Assembly: GCA_946122785.1 (NCBI GenBank)
Contig: CAMGYJ010000011.1
Location: 11,408,001 to 11,472,000, forward strand
Reading direction: 5' to 3'
Origin: Linum tenue
Taxonomy: Eukaryota; Streptophyta; Magnoliopsida; Malpighiales; Linaceae
DNA length: 64,000 nucleotides
The notes below the pieces were generated by a model, which was not told the DNA's origin, did no database searches, and saw only the letters and a list, made by a program, of their open reading frames with translations. Positions 12,219 to 22,367 of this stretch are shown piece after piece. How positions within the stretch are numbered: the stretch's first letter is position 1; every line of letters begins with the position of its first letter. Position numbers and translations under genes: made by a program.

Positions 12219-13569
12219 CTTTTTTTTGACATCAAAGATACTTTATTTCACGAAATGATTGTGTTACAAGCAAAGCCAATCACAGGAGAGGGAGACAAGA
12301 TCAAGAATTTGAATCCAATCTGTTGGGAGAGTACCATTACGCGCCTCTTTAGCAACCCAATCAGCTCTTTTGTTACAAGCTCTAGGTACAAAGGAGACTA
12401 TGATTCTAGCATTGATTGAAAGAATATGCTGCATACAGTGAATCCATGCCATGATCTGCCAATGGCCTCTCTTGTTGGGGGAAAGCCAGACGTCGGTGAT
12501 GCATTTGCAGTCCGAGAAGACCTTAGTAGAAAGACCGGTGGAATGTGCATACCTGAGAGCGACAAGCACGCATGGCTTTTGCTTCTGCAACAATCGCTTC
12601 TGAAGAAAGTAGAGTACCTGCCCTTCCGTCGATTACTTGCCCGACAGTGTTGTAAATAACAACACCATATGCTGCCACTTGTGATTCCGAGTTGAAAGCT
12701 CCATCACAGTGTATTTCCAGTTGAAATGAATCAGGCGGTGGGTTAAGAATCTGGCGGGATGGATTAGGCTGATTTCCATGAGGGGATCGAGGGACAAGAG
12801 AAGCATCCCTCCAATCCGTGGTAAAGTGGATTATTTTGGTGATGGTGGTGAGGCTGTTAGATCGAGTCCCTTTGAACATAAAATCATTGTGGGCAATCCA
12901 GATAGCCCACAATGCAGCAATAATAGCCTTGACAGGGAAGGAGGATTTGTTCAGGGAGATACTTTGAAGCCACATGAGAATGGCCAGTTGCCTATAGGAA
13001 GAAGGAGGCCAGGGAAGCAAGTGCTCCAAATGAGAGCTGCATGGGGGCATTCAAACATACAGCGTTGTACGTTTCCAGCCCCGTTCCTGCAAATGAAGCA
13101 GATTGGAGAGATGATCACCTTACGGAACCATAGATTCCTTGCCATTGCAATAGCATTCCTCGTCAATCTCCAAATGAATGTTTTGGTCTTCAGAAGGAGA
13201 GTAAGACTCCAAAGCCATTTCCAAGCTTGGGTAGAGCAATCTGGGTGGTTCGGATCAGGAGATCTCAATCTTTCTCTTCCAGTGATTCTGAAAATGTGAT
13301 AAGCTGATTTCACTGAAAACTTTCCATATTTTTTGTGGTGCCAAACCCAATTATCCTCGGTGTCAGGAGACCGACAAGGAATACGTCGAATTGCTTCCAC
13401 TTCCACGAGAGAGCAACTCTGCTGTAAGAGGTCGACATTCCAATCATTCTCATCATTCATCACCCATTCAAAGGCTTTTAGCTGGGATCTTTGGGCATGC
13501 TGTAGGCGAAAACCCGGAATTCCAGGAATCCAGGGATCAACATCAAGGATAATTGACGAGGCAGAAGCA
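12219..13569 (-). mobile_element. 5'-truncated LINE retrotransposon
   Basis: A minus-strand LINE 3' end. The plus-strand run of T at 12220-12227 is the poly(A) tail, preceded on the minus strand by AATAAAGTATCTTTG. A perfect 11-bp target duplication, acactttaaaa, lies at 12208-12218 and 13570-13580. The 5' truncation falls inside the reverse transcriptase C-terminal region. The size of about 1.35 kb and the variable-length duplication fit target-primed reverse transcription. Confidence 0.9.
12264..13569 (-). pseudogene. LINE ORF2 3' part: zf-RVT and RNase H, frameshifted
   Basis: Reading down the minus strand, it opens near DPWIPGIPGF, typical of plant LINE polyproteins after the reverse transcriptase. 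It then shows KYGKFSVKSAYH (zf-RVT, about 13330) and ALWAIWIAHNDFMF (about 12900). An RNase H domain follows with IHCDGAF, EAIVAEAKAMRA and VFSDCKC, i.e. the acidic D, E and D positions, then SFVPRACNKRADWVAKEA. At least two frameshifts, near 13000 and 12560, break the frame, so no functional protein is made. The three overlapping open pieces are 12951-13463, 12523-13050 and 12264-12593. Confidence 0.85.
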
Positions 13570-13920
13570 ACACTTTAAAATTGCTACGTGAAGTATGCAT
13601 CTATTATGTAAAGGTTATGGAATGATAGTTATTTTTTACGTAACAGATAAATTAGAAGCGCTAGGTAAGTTTTCCGTAATGATTTCACATATTACGTAAC
13701 GAAATGTTAATATTCATTATGTAAAATGAGTGTCTATTACGTAAGGTTTGCGTAATGACATTTTCAACTATTACGTAAGATAAACACACATTACGTAACC
13801 TTTACGTAATGCCTATTGTACTTTACGTAATGCGACTTGTGAAACATGTTATAGCAGGTGAAAATCATCAAGTTACAATAACTTCAAGGTATTGTAGGAA
13901 TTTCCTATAAACTCATATAT

Positions 13921-14325
13921 AAGGTGACTTGGACAAACAAAACAACCGGACGCATCCTCAAAGTGATCAACCGAATGACATGACTAACTTATAATGAGAT
14001 TCAACCATTACAAATGAAAAGAACGATAATTTGCTTATATTATGTCGTCGATCTAATGACGAAAAGGTCGATGTTCGAAAAGAAATTGGTCGACTGCATT
14101 ATGGAGAGGTCAATCGGTTAGGGTTAAAGATATCTTCATGCCTCAAGTCAACACCATGTAGAGTGCTCTAACGACATTGAACCAGGTGAATTACGTTGCA
14201 CTTAAAAGGTCGACGAGACAGCTGACGTGGTTGACTTATTGATCTCATGTATTGCACCAACAACTACCTTTGATGTTCCGATGTCTTTTCTTTTTTCACC
14301 AAACTCCAAAGTGACAAGAATTTGT
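13921..14325. other. Intergenic, no gene seen
   Basis: No open frame of note and no repeat recognised. Confidence 0.45.
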
Positions 14326-14328
14326 TTA

Positions 14329-14854
14329 TGGTGTGTTTGGATAGAGTGATTTGGATTTGGTATTTGTGATTTGGATTTCTAAATTTCAAATCATGTATTT
14401 GGATATTAATTACATTTGGTATTTGGATTTGTGCCAAATTTATAGGGTAATTTCCAAATACATGTCTAGTATATTACTCGTCTCCTAACAAAAGATTGGA
14501 CCAATTTGTAAAATTTTCAAAGTTTAGATACTATAGTGTGAGATAAAAACATATAAAGATACCAAAATGTAATTTTACCATCAAAATTTTTGGAACTTTT
14601 TATCAAATTTTAAAAGTCTATGTACTAAATTGTTAGAAAAATAAATTTGAGAACCAAATTGTAATTTTCCAAATTTGTCGTAAGTAACCAAGAAATTCAA
14701 AATTAGAATTAAAAAGCAGAAAGTTTAAAATACAAACAAATTACAAATGAGTATCCAACAACAAATTTGAATTACAAGTATTTGAAATACATGCATTTTA
14801 AATACATATATTGCAAATACCTTACATTTCAAATACACCTATCCAAACGCAACC
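14329..14854. mobile_element. Tourist/PIF-Harbinger-like MITE
   Basis: The left end reads tggtgtgtttggatag and the reverse-complemented right end ggttgcgtttggatag. A TTA trinucleotide flanks both sides (14326-14328 and 14855-14857), the PIF/Harbinger target size. The inner sequence is rich in atttggatttg and its complement. Non-coding. Confidence 0.65.
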
Positions 14855-15423
14855 TTACACGATTTTTAGAGTGCTAAGTAATAACGTAGAAGGTTATCTA
14901 TAGAGGTCTATGTTGATATTAACTCGAGTTAAGTGGTAGCAAAACCCTTGTTTAGTCCTGAAACCTTCGTAGTGTGGATACAATTCCAACACTTATAAGA
15001 TAATAATCAATCGGTTGATTTATTTTTCTTTGTCATGGTGGATTTGTGTCGTCCGATCGATCGCTCTCATAAAATAATCCCCATTTTATCCAAAAAAATC
15101 CCGATGACTTACAAGTTTTCGTAACAAATTCTATCATATATTTGCATACTTTGTTAACAATCTCTCGCTATAACAAAGTAATTAACATTTGTATAACAAA
15201 TTAGCATGATCACATTCACATTACCGTGTTACTTATATTCCCCCGCTCCCCTTAGATACGTCCCTTTCTCTTGCCTTAATGGCATTCCAGGTAGATTTCG
15301 AAAGATATTTGGGCAGTACAGCACTTTCCCCTTCCTCCATTTCCTCCTTTACCAAAGTGTCGAATATAATAAACAAAATTCAAATTAACTAACTAATTAA
15401 TTAATCAACTTTATTAGCCACAA

Positions 15424-15430
15424 TATAAAG
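15424..15430 (+). promoter_or_regulatory. Candidate TATA box of the DUF761 gene
   Basis: TATAAAG lies 83 bases before the ATG at 15507, leaving room for a short pyrimidine-rich leader (ctctgctccccctttccttc). No other TATA-like site lies as close. Confidence 0.5.
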
Positions 15431-15506
15431 CACCCAAAACTCAAAAACCTCCACTCTGTCTCTGCTCCCCCTTTCCTTCCTCCTCCTCTTCAAAAAAAAA
15501 AAAAAC

Positions 15507-16331
15507 ATGCCTCGCCGTACTTCCTCATCGGGAAACTTCGCCCGGAAGCTCCAGCCAGCCAAACGCGCCCTCCGCCGGCTGGCCCACAAGCTCCGATCCG
15601 ACATCCCCCGGGCGATCCGGTTCGTTCGAAACGGCACGAAACGGGTCGTCACCTACTGTTCCACCCACCTCCTCCTCCGCAACAACAACAACATCAATCG
15701 CTCCTCCTCCCTACAGATCGTCGCCAAAACGCCGTCGTACCGTAGCCACAACCACCACAGCTACATCTCCGACTACTACAGCAGCAGCCGGAACCTCCTC
15801 CGCAAGAGCTTCTCCGCCATCTTCATCGACCAGCTCTACGCCGCCGACGACGGTCCACCACCACCCGCCGCCGCCTCCACCTCCGACGAGCATTATTCAA
15901 TCTCCAAGCCAGCCTCGGCTGCCGCGGCGGCCGAGACGACGACGGATCGGGTGGAGATAGCGTCGGTGAGGGGTAAGGAAGTGGCGGTTAGTAATAGTAA
16001 TGAGAAAAGGCCGCCGTTGCCGAGGAGTAGTTGTAGGGAAGGGGCGGCGGTGAGAACGGCGTCGTCTTTGGTACAGAGGAGGAAAAGGGAGGCGTTGGTG
16101 ATTATGGAGGAGGTGGGTGGTAATAAAAATAACAATGGTGATGAGAATGGTAATAATAATCCGATGGAGACGCTGGAGGATGCGTGGCGGGAAGTGGTGG
16201 CGAGGTCGCCGCAGCTGCAGCCGGTGGACGTGAGGGCGGAGGAGTTCATCCACAATTTCAGGGCGGATATGAAGATCCAGAAGGCCAGGTCGGTTCTTGA
16301 GAAACAGAGCCTCTTGCCCAGGCGTTGCTGA
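15507..16331 (+). CDS. DUF761 domain protein, 274 aa
   Basis: A single-exon frame of 274 codons. The C-terminus (about residues 240-262) reads VDVRAEEFIHNFRADMKIQK, matching the short DUF761 motif (Pfam PF05553, 'cotton fibre expressed protein') in which an acidic-aromatic EEFI..FR stretch closes the protein. The N-terminus is strongly basic (residues 1-60, many Arg/Lys), and the middle is low-complexity with Asn and Ala runs. There is no signal peptide or membrane segment. The biochemical role of the family is not established; members are often small, intron-poor and responsive to growth or stress. The chosen ATG follows an A-rich leader at 15494-15506 and is the first in frame. Codon use is GC-rich in the first half and shifts to AT-richer Asn repeats after about residue 200. 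No neighbour suggests a pathway. Confidence 0.8.
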   Translation: MPRRTSSSGNFARKLQPAKRALRRLAHKLRSDIPRAIRFVRNGTKRVVTYCSTHLLLRNNNNINRSSSLQIVAKTPSYRSHNHHSYISDYYSSSRNLLRKSFSAIFIDQLYAADDGPPPPAAASTSDEHYSISKPASAAAAAETTTDRVEIASVRGKEVAVSNSNEKRPPLPRSSCREGAAVRTASSLVQRRKREALVIMEEVGGNKNNNGDENGNNNPMETLEDAWREVVARSPQLQPVDVRAEEFIHNFRADMKIQKARSVLEKQSLLPRRC

Positions 16332-17720
16332 ATTTCATCGTGGGAGAATGTAAAATGTTAATTACGAATTTGATGGAATGATCTCGATTCCTTTTGTTTT
16401 TTTGGGTGGGTGGGGATTGAAGTGTGAATTTAAACAAAGGGGAGTATAGGGGCAATGATGATTGACGAGAGGAAGATTAGAGCAGGGTTTAGGGATTTAT
16501 TCTCCAGAGAGGTTCAATTTTTTTCTGTTTTTTAAAAATTAGTCCCTTGATTATTAAGAGGGATTATTAGAAGGGTTTTGGTGTTAGAGGAGCCGAGGAG
16601 GGTGTTGCATGGTTTTTTTTTTTTTTTTTTTTGTACAGCCAGTGAGATTCCAACTGTGTTGGAAATTGGAATCTAACTGTACTTTACTTGTGCTTTACAG
16701 TTGATATGTGTTATCATAATTTGCAAGTAGGGATGATAGTGGGGCAGATTTAGAGTGGATTTCGCTAAAATCATCTACATTCCTAATTTTTCGTTCGTAC
16801 TCATGTTCTCCTGGAATTCTCATTTGTATACTCGTGGATAATTATTTTCCAATATATGCTAATCAATTTCAATTTAAAATCAATATAATTGAGCCGATAT
16901 AACGTATGCTTTTAGAGTTAAAACGTTCAGCAAACTTCATATATAATAGTAACTAGCTAAAAGATGTCATATACATGTTGACCGAAGTGGAAGGATGAAA
17001 TGAATGTGTCAATATTCTTTTGGAAGATCAATACCATTTTCTTTGTCAATATTATCCATACTCGTTTCTTACCCGATCAATACAAGAATTTCACTAACAT
17101 AAGAATACAATGATCATCCCTGCTTGCAAGAAAAATAGTGATTACCCAGGTGTCAACAAAATTTTGATTAATTTGGTAGAGAATGGAAGCTAAGTAAAGG
17201 GTGTTTGCATGTTCAACCGACATACAGGCATTGCATATATAGCATTAAGTACACGGTTGAAGGGTTGTGGTGAAAATATACCTGCAGGTTTGGGAAACTT
17301 GTGCCACTCAAAGTGTCATTGTATGTGATTCGCTTTAGGGTGATCGGTACTTGTACGAATTTTAATCTGTAGTTATCTGATTCAAACTCAACATTTATTC
17401 ATGCATATATGGAAAAATATGGGCATCCTGTTATCAACGGGATGAAGGTCGGTTTGAATTGCCCATCTCTAAAGGGGAAAAGGATCGAGAGTACTTCTGC
17501 CAACTGCATGCCTGATTAGACAGTAGGGACATTGATCAAAAGCTATAGCTGCTTTTCTCATGGAGACAGGAGAGTGTTCAATGTTTATGGACGAACTCAA
17601 TGGCACGATGGATAAGTTCTTTTCAGAGCAATAAACTTTAGTGCTCTAGAAAAAAAAAAACTAAAATGTGATTTTTTTTAACAAAAAATAATCATATTGA
17701 TTGATATAAAATATCAAAAG
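16332..17720. other. 3' flank of the DUF761 gene and unassigned DNA
   Basis: A long T tract (about 16613-16632) lies 280 bases after the stop. No convincing AATAAA could be tied to the gene. From 16700 to 17640 I see no open frame or known element. A patch near 17470-17620 is slightly GC-richer, but neither strand gives a recognisable protein. Confidence 0.4.
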
Positions 17721-17937
17721 TGTTAGAAGTATAAGTACTTATTTGTAATTAACTTTTTAGAGTTAATACTCGGCCAAGTATAAATAGGTTGTATGGTTGA
17801 GTTTCAGATGTAATGCATACGTGAACAATAAAAGATATCTCATGCCGTGGACTAGTCTCAACGATCATCATTGAGGAAACCACGTAAATATCGTGTTCTA
17901 TGTTTATATTCTCTCGATTCAATTTAGGTTATTGACA
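17721..17937 (+). repeat. Ty1/copia 5' LTR (plus-strand element)
   Basis: The repeat starts TGTTAGAAG and ends TTGACA directly before a methionyl-tRNA primer site. It carries a TATA box (tataaata at about 17779) and an AATAAA (about 17828), the expected promoter and polyadenylation signals. No matching 3' LTR is present in the window. Confidence 0.75.
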
Positions 17938-17950
17938 TGGTATCAGAGCC
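17938..17950 (+). other. Primer-binding site for initiator tRNA-Met
   Basis: TGGTATCAGAGCC lies immediately next to the LTR end. It is the standard primer site of plant Ty1/copia elements. Confidence 0.85.
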
Positions 17951-18451
17951 TCGCACTTTTGATCTCTGAGTTCGTGTTCTGGTCTGTGAGCTGGGTTTTG
18001 GCAACTCTTTGTTCTGGTGCTTCTCACTGGTGGGCGGCCGATTTTTGGTTTTCTTTGTCAGCGCCTCTCTTGGTCTCAGCCGCTTCTGGATTTCTATTTT
18101 GTGGACTCGGCGGTGCTCTTTCTCCAGGTTCCCTCAGCAGTGTTTTTTTTATCTTTCTCGGCGGCAGTTTGGATCAAGCTTCTTCCAGCGCTTATTCGAG
18201 AATCGGCGGTGGTAATTTGTGTTTTGGGATTTCTTCTCGTGTGATTGGACCAAGCCTCTTCCAGCATCGGCTTTGTCCTTTCTCCAGGTCCCCTTGGTTT
18301 GTTCTCTGCTCATCCGTGTAAGCTGCTATTTTTTTTTGGGCTTTCGGCTACAGCGCTGCTGAGGCCTTTCTCCATGTTCCCTTGGTTTGTCATCTGCTCA
18401 TTCGTGTAAGCTGCTGTATTTGGGATATTACTACTTGCTTTTTAATTCAAC

Positions 18452-18770
18452 ATGGAAGGGTTGAAGAATGATGCTATAACGGTTTGTTTTACCGATAAGA
18501 ACTATGTTTTGTGGGGCTTTTCAATTCAAGCTTCATGTTCAAGGTCGACGTTTGCTGTCTTTTCTTGATGGTTCAACTAAGGAACCTGATGCGGATGCGA
18601 CGCCGAAGGCTAAGGAGGATTGGGTTGCGTCCAATGCTAGTGTTATGTGTTTTTTGCTTGGTACGATGGACCCGTGCATTGCTTTGAGTTTGCAGGATTT
18701 TTCTACGACATCGATGTTAAAGGCTATGCCTTACTTCATTCCCTCAAGGAGATGCAATCAAAAGGTTTTT
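18452..18770 (+). pseudogene. copia gag N-terminal fragment, broken
   Basis: The frame starts with an ATG at 18452 and reads FTDKNYVLW, the copia gag N-terminal signature. A frameshift follows at about 18514, then the next frame gives FQFKLHVQGRRLLSFLDG and later HSLKEMQSKG. The frame is lost where the minus-strand Sirevirus-like LTR begins, near 18770. So this plus-strand copia element was interrupted by, or recombined with, the element to its right. Its pol is absent from the window. Confidence 0.75.
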
Positions 18771-19102
18771 TATTTAATTTCACGAGTCGAAACGAAGTTC
18801 AACGTAATCCGGAAAAAGACTAGAACATAAGAGGAGCCTTGATAAGCTCGAGTTCCTGGCAGCAAGCCCCAACTCAAGCTATCTAGAGACTTAATCCGAA
18901 CCCAATCCAAAGACTCCCAAAGAACTGACCAGTTCTCACTGAGTTGAGGAAACTGTTGAGTCTTCTTTTTCCAGGAGAAGTCTTTATATAGAATCAGCCG
19001 CGCCATTTGTCAGTCTCTTTCATCTTCAATGCAGCTTACCGTTTGATTGAAATAATGATGGAGAGAGCTGATGCACAAGAGACTCGCAGAAAGCTTTGAC
19101 TG

Positions 19103-19135
<33 letters not shown>

Positions 19136-19264
19136 ACCAAGGAATGAAGGTGAAGACGCGAACAAGGGTCTTGACGAGGACAGAGAAGATGCAACCGCGT
19201 CAGGTGGGCTTTTGGACGAGTGGGCCTTTTGGTTCTGGGAATGGAGACGAGGCAAGGCCCAACA
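18771..19264 (-). repeat. 3' LTR of the Sirevirus-like copia element
   Basis: On the minus strand a purine-rich tract, GCATGGGGAGAT (about 19265-19276), is followed by TGTTGGGCC, the usual polypurine tract/LTR junction of plant copia elements. The LTR runs down to about 18770, where copia gag of the opposite strand begins. Its outer end is not clear. It contains a TATA-like tatataaag on the minus strand (about 18972-18980) and an ATG microsatellite. No second copy (5' LTR) exists near 25 kb. Confidence 0.65.
19104..19134 (+). repeat. (GAT)n microsatellite inside the LTR
   Basis: About ten gat units, interrupted only at the ends. Confidence 0.9.
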
Positions 19265-19512
19265 ATCTCCCCATGCATTCAAGCCTTTATTCCTGCAAGC
19301 ATCCAAAGCAAAACTGAGGTACCTAGTTCTACAGATTTTCCAGAATATAGGATAGACTTTTATTTCATATGTTGCAGATGGATCTTGACAGATATGGGAT
19401 CAGATACAACAATTTAGATATGGCAAAAACAAAACATTCTTAGACCATTATGGTCTTTAAACAGAATAAGATATTTTCTTTAGAGGTTGGCATTCTAATG
19501 ATTGTTCCCCTT
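19265..19512 (-). other. 3' untranslated stretch of the Sirevirus-like element
   Basis: This lies between the stop of the 361-codon frame and the polypurine tract. No open frame of note. Confidence 0.5.
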
Positions 19513-20598
19513 TTACTCCCCCTGAGTCCCAGCATCCTGATGATTGTTGTCCTGTGACTCCCCCTGAGTTCTAGCTACTCCTTCCATCATATCCCTTTCA
19601 AGGTCTTCAGCAAAGAGTCTAATGTCCTTATCAGATATAGATTCAGGTTCCAGTTCAGCCTCTTCTTCCTCAAATGAAATGATTAGGTTTTTGCAAATAG
19701 AAGAGGAAGATTCCCCAAGTTTCAGAGATTTTGAAACAGACTTGGAGTTGGGTTTGGCTATCCTAGCTGCTAGATCTAAGGTATCTCCCCCTTTCGAAGT
19801 CTGAGGATCAACTCCAATAAAGTTCAAGACAACGAGAGCAGGGATGGAAACAGGTGTTTCAACAGAGGAGTATCCATCAAGGGAAATACCAAGATTGGAG
19901 AGCAGAAGAGTGATGAAGCCACCATAAGGGAGGCGACCCCCAAGATGAGCATCAGCACTTCGAACGATTAATCCAAACAGTAGTTGGGAATAGTTAATTT
20001 TTCGTCCAGTGAGGGCATTGGAAAGCACCCAGAGGTCAAGTTTGGTGACAATATGAAGGCCATTGTTTCGGGGCAAGAACAAATGGGTGATAAAATAGTG
20101 GAGGGTGTGCAGAGTAGGGTTCAGATCAGCTAAGGTGATGATTTCATTAGCCCCTACTGGACACTGAGTAATGCGAGAATACTCGATCACATGATCAAAG
20201 TCATAGAACATAAACTCATCCTCATGAGCAAGAGGAAGGGGTCCTCCAGTGGGGAGATTCAGAAGAATACCAAGAGCTTCAGAGGTGAGTGAAATGAAGT
20301 ACCCATTTACCAAAGTAGTCAGTTTTCTTGTGGTGATCCCCTGACAGTCCAGGTTGGCATAGAACATGCGAACTGGAAGTGGGCAAGCAGCAAGGGGAGG
20401 GTAGTGTAGAAGGAATTCCCAACCCAGGTTTATGATGAATGGTGTAATGTCGATCCCATGAGATTCGAATTCAAACAGATCAAGGGTAATGGGATCAGAC
20501 AAACGGTGTGAGGCATAAAATTCCTTGAATCGATGAAGGTTGAAGTCAATAGGCTCATTGAAGGTTCTGCCAAGTGCCAACATAGGTAACGATGGCAC
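19513..20598 (-). CDS. Extra 3' ORF of the copia element, 'putative plant transposon protein'-like, 361 aa
   Basis: An uninterrupted 361-codon frame in the same orientation as the adjacent copia pol, 275 bp after its end and before the polypurine tract and 3' LTR. The first ~230 residues (PLAACPLPVRMFYANLDC, then VNGYFISLTSEALGILLNLP) resemble the 'putative plant transposon protein' domain (Pfam PF20167), which is found on many plant retroelements and whose function is unknown. The C-terminal third is acidic and Ser/Gly/Gln-rich. I see no signal peptide or clear membrane helix, so it does not look like a retroviral envelope, although it occupies the place where Sireviruses carry an envelope-like frame. 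A shifted ATG at about 20630 (MTELFTPSN) hints that the original start lay upstream and was separated by a frameshift. The frame is open while pol is broken, which is unexpected. Confidence 0.7.
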   Translation of the reverse strand: MPSLPMLALGRTFNEPIDFNLHRFKEFYASHRLSDPITLDLFEFESHGIDITPFIINLGWEFLLHYPPLAACPLPVRMFYANLDCQGITTRKLTTLVNGYFISLTSEALGILLNLPTGGPLPLAHEDEFMFYDFDHVIEYSRITQCPVGANEIITLADLNPTLHTLHYFITHLFLPRNNGLHIVTKLDLWVLSNALTGRKINYSQLLFGLIVRSADAHLGGRLPYGGFITLLLSNLGISLDGYSSVETPVSIPALVVLNFIGVDPQTSKGGDTLDLAARIAKPNSKSVSKSLKLGESSSSICKNLIISFEEEEAELEPESISDKDIRLFAEDLERDMMEGVARTQGESQDNNHQDAGTQGE

Positions 20599-20873
20599 CA
20601 GGAATGTTGGAGGGTGTAAAAAGCTCAGTCATGATGAATGAGAGAATATTGGTGGGAAGGCAAGTGAGGCGAAAGGGAGCAGGGAGGATGAATTATATAG
20701 GGAAGACAGAATAGCAAGAGTTGCAACTAAGTTTTTGGGAATCACAATTCATGGAAAAACTAAACATCACATGCATGAACTAACAATTATTAGGAAAACA
20801 AGACAGGCATAAATGAAGCACTTATTGAACCAGCATAAATAAGTACAGAAGTAAAGGAAGAACAGAACCTGGT

Positions 20874-21774
20874 TTAGTGACTGTCTTGAATGGAGTGAAG
20901 TGACTGCAGACCAAATTCGTCACAAAGTCGTATGAATCGTTCAGAAGAAAGCACCTTGGTGAAAATATCCGCAATTTGAAACTCAATGGAGATGGAGTTT
21001 AATTCTATATGACCAGCTTGAATGATATCTCTGATAAAGTGGTGTTTGACCTCAATATGTTTGGTTCTACTGTGATGAACAGGGTTTTTAGACATACATA
21101 TTGTGCTAGTGTTATCACAGAGAACTGGAATTTGTTCAAACTTAAGACCATAGTCAAGGAGTTGGGATTTTAACCAAAAAATTTGAGTGCAATAACTCCC
21201 TGCAACAACATATTCACCCTCTGCGGTTGAGAAGGCCACAAATCCTTGTTTTTTACTTGACCAGGACACAAGAGAGCGACCAAAGAATTGACAAGTACCA
21301 CTTGTACTTTTTCTATCAGTAATGCTCCCAACAAAATCAGAGTCAGAATATCCAACCAGAGATGAAGAATCAGACCTAGGATACCACAGACCAAGATCAC
21401 ATGTACCCTTTAAGTATCTAAATATTCTTTTGACAACAGTCAAGTGACTTTCTTTTGGTTGATGTTGAAATCTGGCACACGGGCAGACACTGAACTGAAT
21501 GTCAGGTCTACTGGCTGTTAGATAAAGTAATGACCCTATCATGCCTCTATACTTTCTTTCACAAACAGGTTGCCCATCTACATCATAATCCATATGAGTA
21601 TTTGAAGCTATGGGGGGTTTTGCAAGGATTGACATTAATTAAATCAAATTTGGATAGCATAGATTGAAGATACATAGTCTGATGGATAAAGATGCCTAAG
21701 TCAGTTTGATGAATTTGCAGACCAAGGAAGAAATTTAATTCTCCCATGAGACTCATTTCAAATTTACTTTTCAT
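20874..21774 (-). pseudogene. copia pol: RT C-terminal part and RNase H
   Basis: Two overlapping minus frames (20874-21635 and 21583-21774) carry FFLGLQIHQTDLGIFIHQ (end of the RT), SRPDIQFSVC, YSDSDFVGS, WSSKKQGFVAFSTAEGEYV and NPVHHSRTKHIEVKHHFIRD, all standard copia RT/RNase H landmarks, ending with ADIFTKVLSSERF. The two frames are offset by one frameshift near 21610. The RNase H acidic residues remain, but the polyprotein cannot be made in one piece. Confidence 0.9.
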
Positions 21775-22367
21775 GGTAGATCAGAATAAAGCACACATGT
21801 CTGAGTCAGTGCTTCCAAAGACTATATCATCCACATACACTTGAACAATCAGGGAGGGTTTATTCTTTCGTTTAATGAAAAGTGTTTTGTCAACCCCACC
21901 TTGACAGAATCATTGTGAAATCAGAAAGGAAGTTAATTTTCATACCAAGCTCTGGGAGCTTGTTTAAGACCATATAGAGCTTTAGAAAATTTGTAAACAT
22001 GATCAGGAAATTCAAAGTCTATAAATCCAGGAAGCTGTTCAGCATATACATCCTCCTTGATTTCACCATTTAAGAAAGCGCTTTTGACATCCATTTGAAA
22101 AGGTTTGAAATTCATATAGCTAGCATAGGCACAGAGAAGGCGAATTGATTCTAAGCGAGCTACAGGGACAAAGGTTTCATCATAGTCTATGCCCTCCTCC
22201 TGATTGTATTCTTGGGCAACTAGACGAGCTTTATTTTTAATAATGCAGCCAAGTTCATCATACTTATTTCTGAAAATCCACTTAGTACCAATAGCAGTGA
22301 TGTTAATAGGTTGAGGAACAAGTTTCCAAACATTTAACCTAATAAAGTGAGACAATTCTTCTTGCAT
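21775..22367 (-). pseudogene. copia pol: reverse transcriptase core
   Basis: The open piece 21933-22367 contains WKLVPQP, GTKWIFRNK, ARLVAQEY, DYDETFVPVARLESIRLL and FQMDVKSAFLNGE, then LYGLKQAPRAWYE. The catalytic YVDD box is still readable at about 21825-21845 on the minus strand (YVDDIVFG), but in a different frame after stops near 21900. The domain is therefore recognisable but inactive. Confidence 0.9.

Larger units (their letters stand above)
11750..13920. mobile_element. Foldback DNA element with TTACGTAA arrays, split by a LINE
   Basis: The outer ~70-140 bases are inverted copies: left 11783 on reads ctttgaagttactataactt, and the reverse complement of the right end reads ccttgaagttattgtaactt, followed on both sides by cctgctata. 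Inside, 11840-12207 and 13585-13850 are packed with TTACGTAA-type palindromes (ttacgtaac, attacgtaaa, cgtaatgac). A LINE (12219-13569) has landed in the middle. Without it the element would be about 820 bp. No transposase is encoded, and I found no convincing outer target duplication, so the superfamily is open. Confidence 0.6.

Noticed and set aside
15711..16255. Minus-strand frames of 60-120 codons over the DUF761 gene
   Set aside because: Shadows of the GC-rich, repetitive plus-strand coding sequence.
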